NCBI GenBank assembly: GCA_009746045.1
Contig: RPFO01000294.1
Location: forward strand, 41,001 to 105,000
Source: Mesostigma viride
Taxonomy: Eukaryota > Streptophyta > Mesostigmatophyceae > Mesostigmatales > Mesostigmataceae
Length of the DNA: 64,000 bases
Direction of reading: 5' to 3'
Notes under the pieces: model-generated
Told to the model about the DNA's origin: nothing
Seen by the model: the letters and a program-made list of their open reading frames with translations, nothing else
Database searches by the model: none
Program-made: the position numbers and the translations under genes
Shown here: piece by piece, positions 1 to 11,800 of the stretch
Layout: the number at the start of each line of letters is the position of its first letter
Numbering within the stretch: position 1 is the first letter of the stretch

Positions 1-99
1 GTGCAGGTGCCCTTGGTGCACCTAGAGCAAGTGTTGTTTACATGTGACCCTTGCCGGAAGTAGCCCAGAATGTATTAAAAGCCATATGCCCCTTCTCTG

Positions 100-183
100 G
101 GATATGTGCTACATATACTCCCAACGGAGTTATGTTACTAATTAATTAATTAATTAATTAATTAATTAATTAATTAATTAATG
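100..183 (+). repeat. Diverged LINE 3' hairpin and (TTAA/ATTA)n tail
   Basis: ACTCCCAACGGAGT (5-bp stem, CAA-type loop) is followed by a ~45-base TTAA tract. Preceded by ATTAAAAGC as in the copy at 29370. It is probably the end of an element that starts left of the window. Confidence 0.4.
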
Positions 184-580
184 GCGTGAAATGCATGCTT
201 ACAGATATTCAATCATGCAGCCTGTGTTCATCAACCTTTATGTTATGGGTGTAAACCAATCTGTGAAGATTTCATCATATAGAGGCCAATCACAGCCCTA
301 TAGCTTTGCACTAAGCACAGAGCACAATTGCACGTCATCGATGCACGCCTGGGCACCTACCTCCGGGGCCGGACCCCTTCCTGCCGGTGAAGCTCGGCGT
401 GGCCCAGGACTTCATCATCTGGGCACGCTTACTATAACCACAGAGAACGTTAACGATGCACGCGCCCGGGCACCTTAGACCTCCGGATCGACCTCTTCCT
501 GGGGAAGCTCGGCGTGGCCCTGGTCGACGTCGCCATCCGCGCCAGGCACGCCGGCTCGGCGGCCGCTCTGCCCCCGACCC

Positions 581-2440
581 CATCCTGATGGAACTTCCGC
601 CGCAATGAAGAGGACAAACTGGCAGCTGGTGTTGAAGGCCCGCCCGACTACAATATGCTTCCTAGTAGACGCGAAATGAGTGAGAATGTTCCCCGAGCGG
701 TACCGAGGATTCGCACCGTTGATTTAACATATGTTTCTTTGTTTAATTGCCGGCCATTTAATTGGCGAGCATTGACTGGAGCCTGAACCTAGCGAGGGGA
801 ATCATGCGGGGGAATCATGCGGGGGAAATTCTTGCGGGGGAAAATTCCTAACGTGACTTTGTTGTTGTTGTTGTTGACTTGTTGTTGTGTCCCATTCCGA
901 ATGTGACTTTAGCGAAGTCCTACTACATTTTGCTTGGGTACACGGTAGTACAGTTTCGTCACTGAAATTTTTCTCTAGTTGCGTTGGTGTTTCGTACGTT
1001 CCGCTAAACTTCGTACGTTCCGCTAACCTTCCGTGTTCAGTGCCCAGATCACGATTTGATCTCGGTGCAAAATGATTGGACGTACTACGGTACGAACCAA
1101 AACCGAAATTTTAGTTTCTAAGTTCCGCAGCGCTTGCTGAATTTGCCCCGGAAGCCCGGGAGCACTTTCCCCGCTGAAAAAGGTGTCCGCGGAAGCGTAT
1201 TGTAGTCGGCGCCGGAACCTGTGCACACGATACTCCAAGTGAGCCATGGATGCTTACTGTTATTACTCCGGAGCAGCTCCAGGCCTGGGCTACGGCCCTG
1301 GACTGGCCAGAGGTCCACCAGGCTCGGGCGGCCAGCCGCCGGGCTAACCCGCAGCCGCGGTGCAGCATCTATGCCGCCTCTGCCATGGCGTATTCATCGT
1401 CCGCATTAACGGCCAAGACCTTCCTCCGATGACGGCGACCCCCATGGATACAGCTGACGGTGCCGACGCGTCCCAGCCCTCTGATCGTCCCCCACCGTCA
1501 CCGCCATCGCCACCGCGCATCGACGGCCACCCGCTCCCCTGCACCGTCGCACGGGGTACCGGCGAGGCCACAGTCCTCCGCTCAGGTGTAATTGGCCGCC
1601 GGTTCTGCTTGGTCGTCCCTCTAAAGTTCGTCCGCTTTGCACCTGATGAGCCCGAGCTGCAAACCCTTCACATCACTGAGTAATGACGACGCTCGTGCCG
1701 CTCCCGGCGGCTTTGCGTCTCTAGCTAGCAGACTGTGGGATCCGCTAAACTCCCCTTCCGGGCGCCCTTTTTGCCTTCACAGCCCTCGTGGCAGCTAGCT
1801 GTCGGAGAGAGAGCAACGGTTCACCTGAGCAAGTCTAAACTATGGGCCTCAAGTGAGGCCTCGAGCTAATCATGCACGCAAACTATGTCTGCCATGCTTT
1901 TTATATTTCCTAGGACCCACAGTTGGGGGGTCGTAGTCTTTGACAATGTCCGCCCACTACTCTGCTTCTCCTGCATATCCGGCGACCATATCTGAGTAAG
2001 AGGGGCCGGTTGAGCGGATGACGCCAACAGCGTCTTTGCTCTGCATGTCACACACGTAAAGATATAGGTGGCAGACAGTAATGAAGGACACCGCCCCCCA
2101 GTCGGTGGAGGCTCCGCGTGTGACCATGTTTGGCCGGCAGGCATAGCGATTTGGGCCGTGGTGCCCACAACCCTGTAACTAGGAACTAGACATAGCTACA
2201 TCCATCCACCCCATCCCATCTTCATTTCCCTGAGGACTTATGCTGATGTGACGCAGTGTGAATTATTAATTCATTTCTTCACTAATAAATAAATTAATTA
2301 AGCACAGAGCACAGGATGGGTGCATGCATGCATGCACAGGTCAAGAAGTGTCAAGAAAGCCCATTTATTACTCATGTAAATTACTATAGGTCATTTCCCT
2401 CTCTTATCGGATTGCCATTCTAGTTATAGTTTTGCTCCTG
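581..2440. other. Region downstream of the ShKT-cyclophilin gene
   Basis: No supported gene. Contains a ~125-bp imperfect duplication (345-440 and 455-550, sharing AAGCTCGGCGTGGCCC just left of this stretch), a short (TTG)6 and a 107-codon frame (1360-1683) of low credibility. Confidence 0.4.
2203..2303 (+). repeat. Second 3'-end module (GAGGACTTATGCT family)
   Basis: Copy of a module reading CCTGAGGACTTATGCT, GTGACGCAG, then a TTAA-rich tail. Related copies: 29444-29518 (+), 31530-31660 (+, partial), 59078-59165 (-). Confidence 0.5.
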
Positions 2441-2441
2441 C

Positions 2442-2446
2442 TTACA
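2442..2446 (-). promoter_or_regulatory. TGTAA polyadenylation-type motif
   Basis: TGTAA on the minus strand 273 bases after the ShKT-cyclophilin stop; in volvocine algae this is the usual poly(A) signal. Chance occurrence is possible. Confidence 0.3.
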
Positions 2447-2595
2447 GAACGAGCGCACTTCGAAGCAATCTTTAAATACTGGCTTCCAGGTCCACCAGCA
2501 CAACCTGGTGTCATCTGTAGCTCTTATTTTATTCATTATGATCGCGGGCATCAGAGCTGTTTTCTGTAGCTGTATAGATTATTCCGTCATCAAAG

Positions 2596-2735
2596 CTGCA
2601 TACATGCAGAGTTGTAGTCAAGCTGCATGCAGCGTTGGATACATGGTATTTCAAGCTGCATGAAGAGTTGCAGTCATTGTAGTCAAGCTGCATGCACAGC
2701 GCGCCGGATTTATTGTGGTCAAAGCTGCATGCACA
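2596..2735 (-). repeat. Decayed repeat of the cyclophilin stop-codon segment
   Basis: On the minus strand, TGCATGCAGCTTTGA (end of exon 12 with its stop) recurs about four times, diverging, each followed by ACYACAA-like sequence. Confidence 0.55.
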
Positions 2736-2892
2736 GTGCGGCGGTCTCTGGCGCCTCGTCCAGTGTGTGGATGTTGGCGCCAAAGGGCACGCGCGTGTCC
2801 AGCGTGCGCATGACCGTGCCATACGTCGGGTGCTTGACGTCATGCGCCGGCAGCTTGAGCAGCGCCTCGACCGTCGACAAGCTGCCCACCAC
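2719..2892 (-). CDS. Exon 12: cyclophilin C-terminus and stop
   Basis: 57 codons and [21 protein letters not shown] followed by [17 protein letters not shown] matches the C-terminal helix and strand of algal cyclophilins. The end, CMQL-stop, is the source of a decayed tandem repeat just downstream. Confidence 0.8.
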   Translation of the reverse strand: MVGSLSTVEALLKLPAHDVKHPTYGTVMRTLDTRVPFGANIHTLDEAPETAALCMQL

Positions 2893-5800
2893 CTGCACAG
2901 TTTGCATTGCAAGGTCGTGTTACAAGGGAGGTAGGAGTGCAGATGTGCAGCACCGCACACAGCAGCCATGCGATCGGGTCAGCCATCCAACATCAACGCA
3001 TGGCCAGCAGCCGCCCAGTTATCAGTACAACAATTTCCCAAATTACGAAACACATGCATGGCCGACAGAAGTATCACCTTACCACACATGCTGGCTTTCA
3101 AATCAGGTCACCAAATTGAAAAAACTACGCTAGCTTTACAGACTCTATGTCAGAATAATGCCTTGGGAGGGCATAAGATTCACACAGGCCGTGCTTCATG
3201 CAAGACTAGTTTCATCGCGCAATAACATGCCTCTTCGCGAAAAAATAAAAATTAAAAAACAAACCTCCCTCCCCACCACGCCCCACGGTATGCCTACACC
3301 ACTGAGCACAGCAGCACTACGCGCCGCTCTTGCCCCACCCACACTTACCCATGCGGACAAGCGCGTGCCCCACCCACACTTCCCCATGCGGACAAGCGCG
3401 AGCCCCACCCACACTTCCCCATGCGGACAAGCGCGTGCCCCACCCACACTTCCCCATGCTGACAAGCGCATGCCCCACCCACACTTCCCCATGCGGACAA
3501 GCGCGTGCCCCACCCACACTTCCCCATGCGGACAAGCGCGTGCCCCACCCACACTTCCCCATGCGGACAAGCGCGTGCCCCACCCACACTTCCCCATGCG
3601 GACAAGCGCGTGCCCCACCCACCGTTCCCCAGATCGTAAACGACTTGCCCCACCCCGGGTGGTCGCCCAGGCTCACGAAGAACTCGGACGTGCCGGTGAT
3701 GGTGCACACGTTGCGCAGGCTGGGCCACGCAAAATGGGCACCGCGAAGTGGCGGTGCCCCATTGTACATGTGCGTGTGTGTGTGTGCGGGGGGGGGGGGG
3801 GGACGCCGCAGCAACGTGCAAACGCACATACGCAACGCGCGGACGCATGTGCATGACAGCGTTGCAGCCAGGCGCGCATGCGGGGGACAGGGAGTTCAAG
3901 CACGAGAAAAGCACACAAAAAAGCGAATGTAATGGTGGGTATGCTTGCGCACGGAGGTGTGATGATGCAAAACCCACTAGCCAAGGGCGGCCGGGGCTTG
4001 AAGGGTGGGAGGCAAAACCCACTAGCCAAGGGCGGCCGGGGCTTGAAGGGTGGGAGGCAAAACCCACTAGCCAAGGGCGGCCGGGGCTTGAAGGGTGGGA
4101 TGCAAAACCCACTAGCCAAGGGCGGCCGGGGCTTGAAGGGTGGGAGGGGAGTGGGCCCGCAGGAAGGAGCGAGATAAGCAGCAGCTAGTGCCACAATCGA
4201 GATAAAAAAGCTGTGGGTGGGTGCTTTTCCACAAACACCATATGACGTATGAATGGTATTTGAGGAAATGAGACCAACCACAAATGTTCACACATCCTAA
4301 GCACAAACGGTGAATGCGTCCTCCGCCCCAGCCGCTTGCCGTGCTTCATGCCATTGTGCACAAGCACGCCCCCGTCTTGCCAAGAAGGGCGATCGCATGG
4401 CTGTCGTTGCGAGGATGTATACAAGGAGGGAGCATGCGGGAGGGGACCTGAGGGGGCGCGCACCTGGCCTGCATGAAGCCCTCCTTGGCCAGCGACGAGG
4501 GAAGGCCGTGCAGGGACCCCTGGAGCAGCGCGTAGGGTGGCCCTGCGATGGGCTGTAGTAGGGAAACAAACGCACCGGGGCGACAAGCAAAACAGGGGCA
4601 AAGGGGCCGCACAACGAGCCACGCGGACACAGGGAAACAACCCGGCGGTGGGTACGCACGCACGGAGGATGGGGTTGGTCAGCCATTCACAATGCGGCAG
4701 GCGGTCAGCAGGCAGAGGGCAGCGTGAGGCAAAGGGAATCCATATGGCAAGACAAGGGGGGCGAATCCATCTGACCCACCACGTTTTCTCCACCGCGATT
4801 TTCGCCACATCTCAGACAGGGAGCAGATGGGGAACAGGGCGAAGCGACACGAGCGGGCCATCGCGGCGAACAGATGGGAAAAAGGGCCAAGCGACACGAG
4901 CGGGCCATCGCGGCGAACAGATGGGGAAAAGGGCCAAGCGACACGAGCGGGCCATCGCGGCGAACAGATGGGAAAAAGGGCCAAGCGACACGAGCGGGCC
5001 ATCGCGGCGAACAGATGGGGAAAAGGGCCAAGCGACACGAGCGGGCCATCGCCGCGAACAGATGGGGGAAAGGGCGGAGCGACACGAGCGGGCCATCGCG
5101 GCGAACAGATGGGGGAAAGGGCCAAGCGACACGAGCGGGCCATCGCGGCGAACAGATGGGGGAAAGGGCCAAGCGACACGAGCGGGACATCACGGCAAAC
5201 AGATGGGGAAAAGGGCCAAGCGACACGAGCGGGCCATCGCGGCCAACAGATGGGGGAAAGGGCCAAGCGACACGAGCGGGCCATCGCGGCGAACAGATGG
5301 GGAAGAGGGCCAAGCGACACGAGCGGGCCATCGCCGCGAACAGATGGGGGAAAGGGCCAAGCGACACGAGCGGGCCATCGCGGCAAACAGATGGGGGAAA
5401 GGGCGAAGCGACACGAGCGGGCCATCGCGGCGAACAGATGGGGGAAAGGGCCAAGCGACACGAGCGGGCCATCGCGGCGAACAGATGGGGGAAAAGGGCC
5501 AAGCGACACGAGCGGGCCATCGCGGCAAACAGATGGGGGAAAGGGCCAAGCGACACGAGAGGGCCATCGCGGCGAACAGAAAAGGGCCAAGCGACACGAG
5601 CGGGCCATCGCGGCGAACAGATGGGGAAAAGGGCCAAGCGACACGAGCGGGCCATCGCGGCGAACAGAAAAGGGCCAAGCGACACGAGCGGGCCATCGCG
5701 GCCAACAGATGGGGGAAAGGGCCAAGCGACACGAGCGGGCCATCGCGGCGAACAGAAAAGGGCCAAGCGACACGAGCGGGCCATCGCGGCGAACAGATGG

Positions 5801-8800
5801 GGGAAAGGGCCAAGCGACACGAGCGGGCCATCGCGGCAAACAGATGGGGGAAAGGGCCAAGCGACACGAGCGGGCCATCGCGGCGAACAGATGGGGGAAA
5901 GGGCCAAGCGACACGAGCGGGCCATCGCGGCGAACAGATGGGGGAAAGGGCGGAGCGACACGAGCGGGCCATCGCGGCGAACAGATAGGGAAAAGGGCCA
6001 AGCGACACGAGCGGGCCATCGCGGCGAACAGATGGGGGAAAGGGCCAAGCGACACGAGCGGGCCATCGCGGCGAACAGATGGGGGAAAGGGCCAAGCGAC
6101 ACGATCGGGCCATCGCGGCAAACAGATGGGGGAAAGGGCGAAGCGACACGAGCGGGCCATCGCGGCGAACAGATGGGGGAAAGGGCCAAGCGACACGAGC
6201 GGGCCATCGCGGCGAACAGATGGGGGAAAAGGGCCAAGCGACACGAGCGGGCCATCGCGGCAAACAGATGGGGGAAAGGGCCAAGCGACACGAGAGGGCC
6301 ATCGCGGCGAACAGAAAAGGGCCAAGCGACACGAGCGGGCCATCGCGGCCAACAGATGGGGGAAAGGGCCAAGCGACACGAGCGGGCCATCGCGGCCAAC
6401 AGATGGGGGAAAGGGCCAAGCGACACGAGCGGGCCATCGCCGCGAACAGATGGGGGAAAGGGCGGAGCGACACGAGCGGGCCATCGCGGCGAACAGATGG
6501 GGGAAAGGGCCAAGCGACACGAGCGGGCCATCGCGGCGAACAGATGGGGGAAAGGGCCAAGCGACACGAGCGGGACATCACGGCAAACAGATGGGGAAAA
6601 GGGCCAAGCGACACGAGCGGGCCATCGCGGCCAACAGATGGGGGAAAGGGCCAAGCGACACGAGCGGGCCATCGCGGCGAACAGATGGGGAAGAGGGCCA
6701 AGCGACACGAGCGGGCCATCGCCGCGAACAGATGGGGGAAAGGGCCAAGCGACACGAGCGGGCCATCGCGGCAAACAGATGGGGGAAAGGGCGAAGCGAC
6801 ACGAGCGGGCCATCGCGGCGAACAGATGGGGGAAAGGGCCAAGCGACACGAGCGGGCCATCGCGGCGAACAGATGGGGGAAAAGGGCCAAGCGACACGAG
6901 CGGGCCATCGCGGCAAACAGATGGGGGAAAGGGCCAAGCGACACGAGAGGGCCATCGCGGCGAACAGAAAAGGGCCAAGCGACACGAGCGGGCCATCGCG
7001 GCGAACAGATGGGGAAAAGGGCCAAGCGACACGAGCGGGCCATCGCGGCGAACAGAAAAGGGCCAAGCGACACGAGCGGGCCATCGCGGCCAACAGATGG
7101 GGGAAAGGGCCAAGCGACACGAGCGGGCCATCGCGGCGAACAGAAAAGGGCCAAGCGACACGAGCGGGCCATCGCGGCGAACAGATGGGGGAAAGGGCCA
7201 AGCGACACGAGCGGGCCATCGCGGCAAACAGATGGGGGAAAGGGCCAAGCGACACGAGCGGGCCATCGCGGCGAACAGATGGGGGAAAGGGCCAAGCGAC
7301 ACGAGCGGGCCATCGCGGCGAACAGATGGGGGAAAGGGCGGAGCGACACGAGCGGGCCATCGCGGCGAACAGATAGGGAAAAGGGCCAAGCGACACGAGC
7401 GGGCCATCGCGGCGAACAGATGGGGGAAAGGGCCAAGCGACACGAGCGGGCCATCGCGGCGAACAGATGGGGGAAAGGGCCAAGCGACACGATCGGGCCA
7501 TCGCGGCAAACAGATGGGGGAAAGGGCGAAGCGACACGAGCGGGCCATCGCGGCGAACAGATGGGGGAAAGGGCCAAGCGACACGAGCGGGCCATCGCGG
7601 CGAACAGATGGGGGAAAAGGGCCAAGCGACACGAGCGGGCCATCGCGGCAAACAGATGGGGGAAAGGGCCAAGCGACACGAGAGGGCCATCGCGGCGAAC
7701 AGAAAAGGGCCAAGCGACACGAGCGGGCCATCGCGGCCAACAGATGGGGGAAAGGGCCAAGCGACACGAGCGGGCCATCGCGGCCAACAGATGGGGGAAA
7801 GGGCCAAGCGACACGAGCGGGCCATCGCGGCGAACAGATGGGGAAAGGGCCAAGCGACACGAGCGGGCCATCGCGGCGAACAGATGGGGAAAAGGGCCAA
7901 GCGACACGAGCGGGCCATCGCGGCGAACAGATGGGGGAAAGGGCCAAGCGACACGAGCGGGCCATCGCGGCGAACAGATGGGGGAAAGGGCCAAGCGACA
8001 CGAGCGGGCCATCGCGGCCAACAGATGGGGGAAAGGGCCAAGCGACACGAGCGGGCCATCGCGGCGAACAGATGGGGGAAAGGGCCAAGCGACACGAGCG
8101 GGCCATCGCGGCGAACAGATGGGAAAAAGGGCCAAGCGACACGAGCGGGCCATCGCGGCGAACAGATGGGGAAAAGGGCCAAGCGACACGAGCGGGCCAT
8201 CGCGGCGAACAGATCGGGGAAAGGGCCAAGCGACACGAGCGGGCCATCGCGGCAAACAGATGGGGAAAAGGGCCAAGCGACACGAGCGGGCCATCGCGGC
8301 GAACAGATGGGGGAAAGGGCCAAGCGACACGAGCGGGCCATCGCGGCGAACAGATGGGGGAAAGGGCCAAGCGACACGAGCGGGCCATCGCGGCGAACAG
8401 ATGGGAAAAAGGGCCAAGCGACACGAGCGGGCCATCGCCGCGAACAGATGGGGAAAAGGGCCAAGCGACACGAGCGGGCCATCGCGGCCAACAGATAGGG
8501 GAAAAGGGCCAAGCGACACGAGTGGGCCATCGCGGCGAACAGATGGGGAAGAGGGCCAAGCGACACGAGCGGGCCATCGCGGCGAACAGATGGGGGAAAG
8601 GGCCAAGCGACACGAGCGGGCCATCGCGGCGAACAGATGGGGGAAAGGGCCAAGCGACACGAGCGGGCCATCGCGGCGAACAGATGGGGAAAGGGCCAAG
8701 CGACACGAGCGGGCCATCGCGGCGAACAGATGGGGGAAAGGGCCAAGCGACACGAGCGGGCCATCGCGGCAAACAGATGGGGGAAAGGGCCAAGTGACAC

Positions 8801-11800
8801 GAGCGGGCCATCGCGGCGAACAGATGGGGAAGAGGGCCAAGCGACACGAGCGGGCCATCGCGGCAAACAGATGGGGGAAAGGGCCAAGCGACACGAGCGG
8901 GCCATCGCGGCGAACAGATGGGGGAAAGGGCCAAGCGACACGAGCGGGCCATCGCGGCGAACAGATGGGGGAAAAGGGCCAAGCGACACGAGCGGGCCAT
9001 CGCGGCAAACAGATGGGGGAAAGGGCCAAGCGACACGAGAGGGCCATCGCGGCGAACAGATGGGGAAAAGGGCCAAGCGACACGAGCGGGCCATCGCGGC
9101 AAACAGATGGGGGAAAGGGCCAAGCGACACGAGCGGGCCATCGCGGCGAACAGATGGGGAAAAGGGCGGAGCGACACGAGCGGGCCATCGCGGCGAACAG
9201 ATGGGGGAAAGGGCGAAGCGACACGAGCAGGCCATCGCGGCAAACAGATGGGGGAAAGGGCGAAGCGACACGAGCGGGCCATCGCGGCGAACAGATGGGG
9301 GAAAAGGGCCAAGCGACACGAGCGGGCCATCGCGGCGAACAGATGGGGGAAAGGGCCAAGCGACACGAGCGGGCCATCGCGGCGAACAGATGGGAAAAAG
9401 GGCCAAGCGACACGAGCGGGCCATCGCGGCGAACAGATGGGGAAAAGGGCCAAGCGACACGAGCGGGCCATCGCGGCGAACAGATCGGGGAAAGGGCCAA
9501 GCGACACGAGCGGGCCATCGCGGCAAACAGATGGGGAAAAGGGCCAAGCGACACGAGCGGGCCATCGCGGCGAACAGATGGGGGAAAGGGCCAAGCGACA
9601 CGAGCGGGCCATCGCGGCGAACAGATGGGGGAAAGGGCCAAGCGACACGAGCGGGCCATCGCGGCGAACAGATGGGAAAAAGGGCCAAGCGACACGAGCG
9701 GGCCATCGCCGCGAACAGATGGGGAAAAGGGCCAAGCGACACGAGCGGGCCATCGCGGCCAACAGATAGGGGAAAAGGGCCAAGCGACACGAGTGGGCCA
9801 TCGCGGCGAACAGATGGGGAAAAGGGCCAAGCGACACGAGCGGGCCATCGCGGCGAACAGATGGGAAAAAGGGCGGAGCGACACGAGCGGGCCATCGCGG
9901 CGAACAGATGGGGAAAAGGGCCAAGCGACACGAGCGGGCCATCGCGGCGAACAGATGGGGGAAAGGGCCAAGCGACACGAGCGGGCCATCGCGGCGAACA
10001 GATGGGGAAAGGGCCAAGCGACACGAGCGGGCCATCGCGGCGAACAGATGGGGAAAAGGGCCAAGCGACACGAGCGGGCCATCGCGGCGAACAGATGGGG
10101 GAAAGGGCCAAGCGACACGAGCGGGCCATCGCGGCGAACAGATCGGGGAAAAGGGCCAAGCGACACGAGCGGGCCATCGCGGCTAATGCTACACGCGAGG
10201 GCCCCCCCGTGGCCCTCGCGGCAATGCTCTGTGTCAGCTGCCAGATGCGAGCCGGCACATCTGCAAAAGGGGGGAGCCAACCCGTGAAAATGGGCGGGAA
10301 ACAGCCATGGCATTTCCACGTTCCTGCGCTCGCGGCGGGCACACACACACACACACACACACAGCGCTAGCTACCAAGACCTAGCGCAGCTCGACTCCCA
10401 CGCCAGAGTCGCATCGGTAAGCAGTGAGTAAAGAGAAGCACTTCACATGCAGACGCGCAACGCCACCACCATAATCCCTGGTCCCAGCCCATGGCCGCTC
10501 CCCTTCCTCAAAGACTCCATGACCGACTGGGCAACCCCTCGACACATGGCCGCTGGTGCCCAGGCCCCACCCACATGTGCATGGGACTTTGCCTCACGCG
10601 AGCCCGGGAGGAGTTGCTCCCCCAGTTTCCGTGTGCAGCTGGTCCTCATATCTCTCTCTGTAGGTCTGTGATGTAATGCCTGCGAGTCATCACGTCTGGT
10701 TTCCTGCCGGTTGTAATGCCTGCGAGTCATCACTTCTGGTTTCCTGCCGGTTGTAATGCCTGCGAGTCATCACTTCTGGTTTCCTGCCGGTTGTAATGCC
10801 TGCGAGTCATCACTTCTGGTTTCCTGCTGGTTGCTGGCCTCCTGGCGGTGCGGGACGATCCCACGCGCCCACCGCTTCCATAGGACTGGTTTCCGACACA
10901 TGTTGCGCTGTGCCACGGCACTAAAGACGCATCTCTGCATCTCGGCATCTCCGCATGTCCACAACTCCGCATCTCCGCCTTCAGGGCACGTGGCGCGGCG
11001 AATATTTTCGGCGCGAAAAAAATCCGCGGCACCATCCGTACCGTGTACAATGTGTGCCCGGAGCGCGCAACCCTCGCGGAGGTGGCCATAGGGGCGTTCC
11101 TTTAGGCAACATTCGCCGATACGGCATGGTAAAAGCTAGCGAAAATGCCTGGATTTTGAAGAAGATTGGTTGATGACCACATTCCATGGCGGTAAGTTAA
11201 CAGTTTGTAGTATCCCTAATTTCTCGAACGGCTACGAGCGCCGGGGTCCAGGATGGAAATTCTTTTGCGAATAATGAAATTTAATTCAGGTTTACGGCAG
11301 CGATTGTGAGGCAATGTAGGCTCTAAAGAACGATGAGGAAGCTAACAAAATGGTGTTATCGACTTTGCGAAGAGGCTTCCCGGTTCTTGTTACATTTCTG
11401 GCATTGACGGTAAGAACCTACGCAAGCCTGAGCATGTCGCCTTCGACTCATTCATGGAAGGCGAACCTTCCTTGGGCGCCTGGGTTCTGGACGATGGCTT
11501 TTATTGTTTGGGCTTGCGTGCCCATGTATGCATCAAACATTTCCGTGCAGGCAGGTGATCTGACGCCGGCCTTTCGCCTTTTTTGTCGGGCAGTTTCCGT
11601 GCAGGAAGCTCGCCATTTGTTTCGGTTGCTTCGTCAGATTGCTGGCAATTTCTTCCGATTTCGTGTAGTTTATGGCTGGAGTGCTATAGGCGCTACGGGT
11701 AAATTGTTGGTTAGGTGGTGGAATTCGTTTGACGCATTCGTTTGGACATGTGTTCGCTGAAACACTTTTGTTTTGTGCATGATCTGACGCGGCCTCATTG

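Noticed and set aside
1360-1683. 107-codon Pro-rich frame
   Set aside because: Overlapping frames on both strands are equally open; no motif or splice support.
4679-10370. Very long frames (up to 1788 codons) on both strands
   Set aside because: They are translations of the 47-bp satellite, repetitive and open in all frames.
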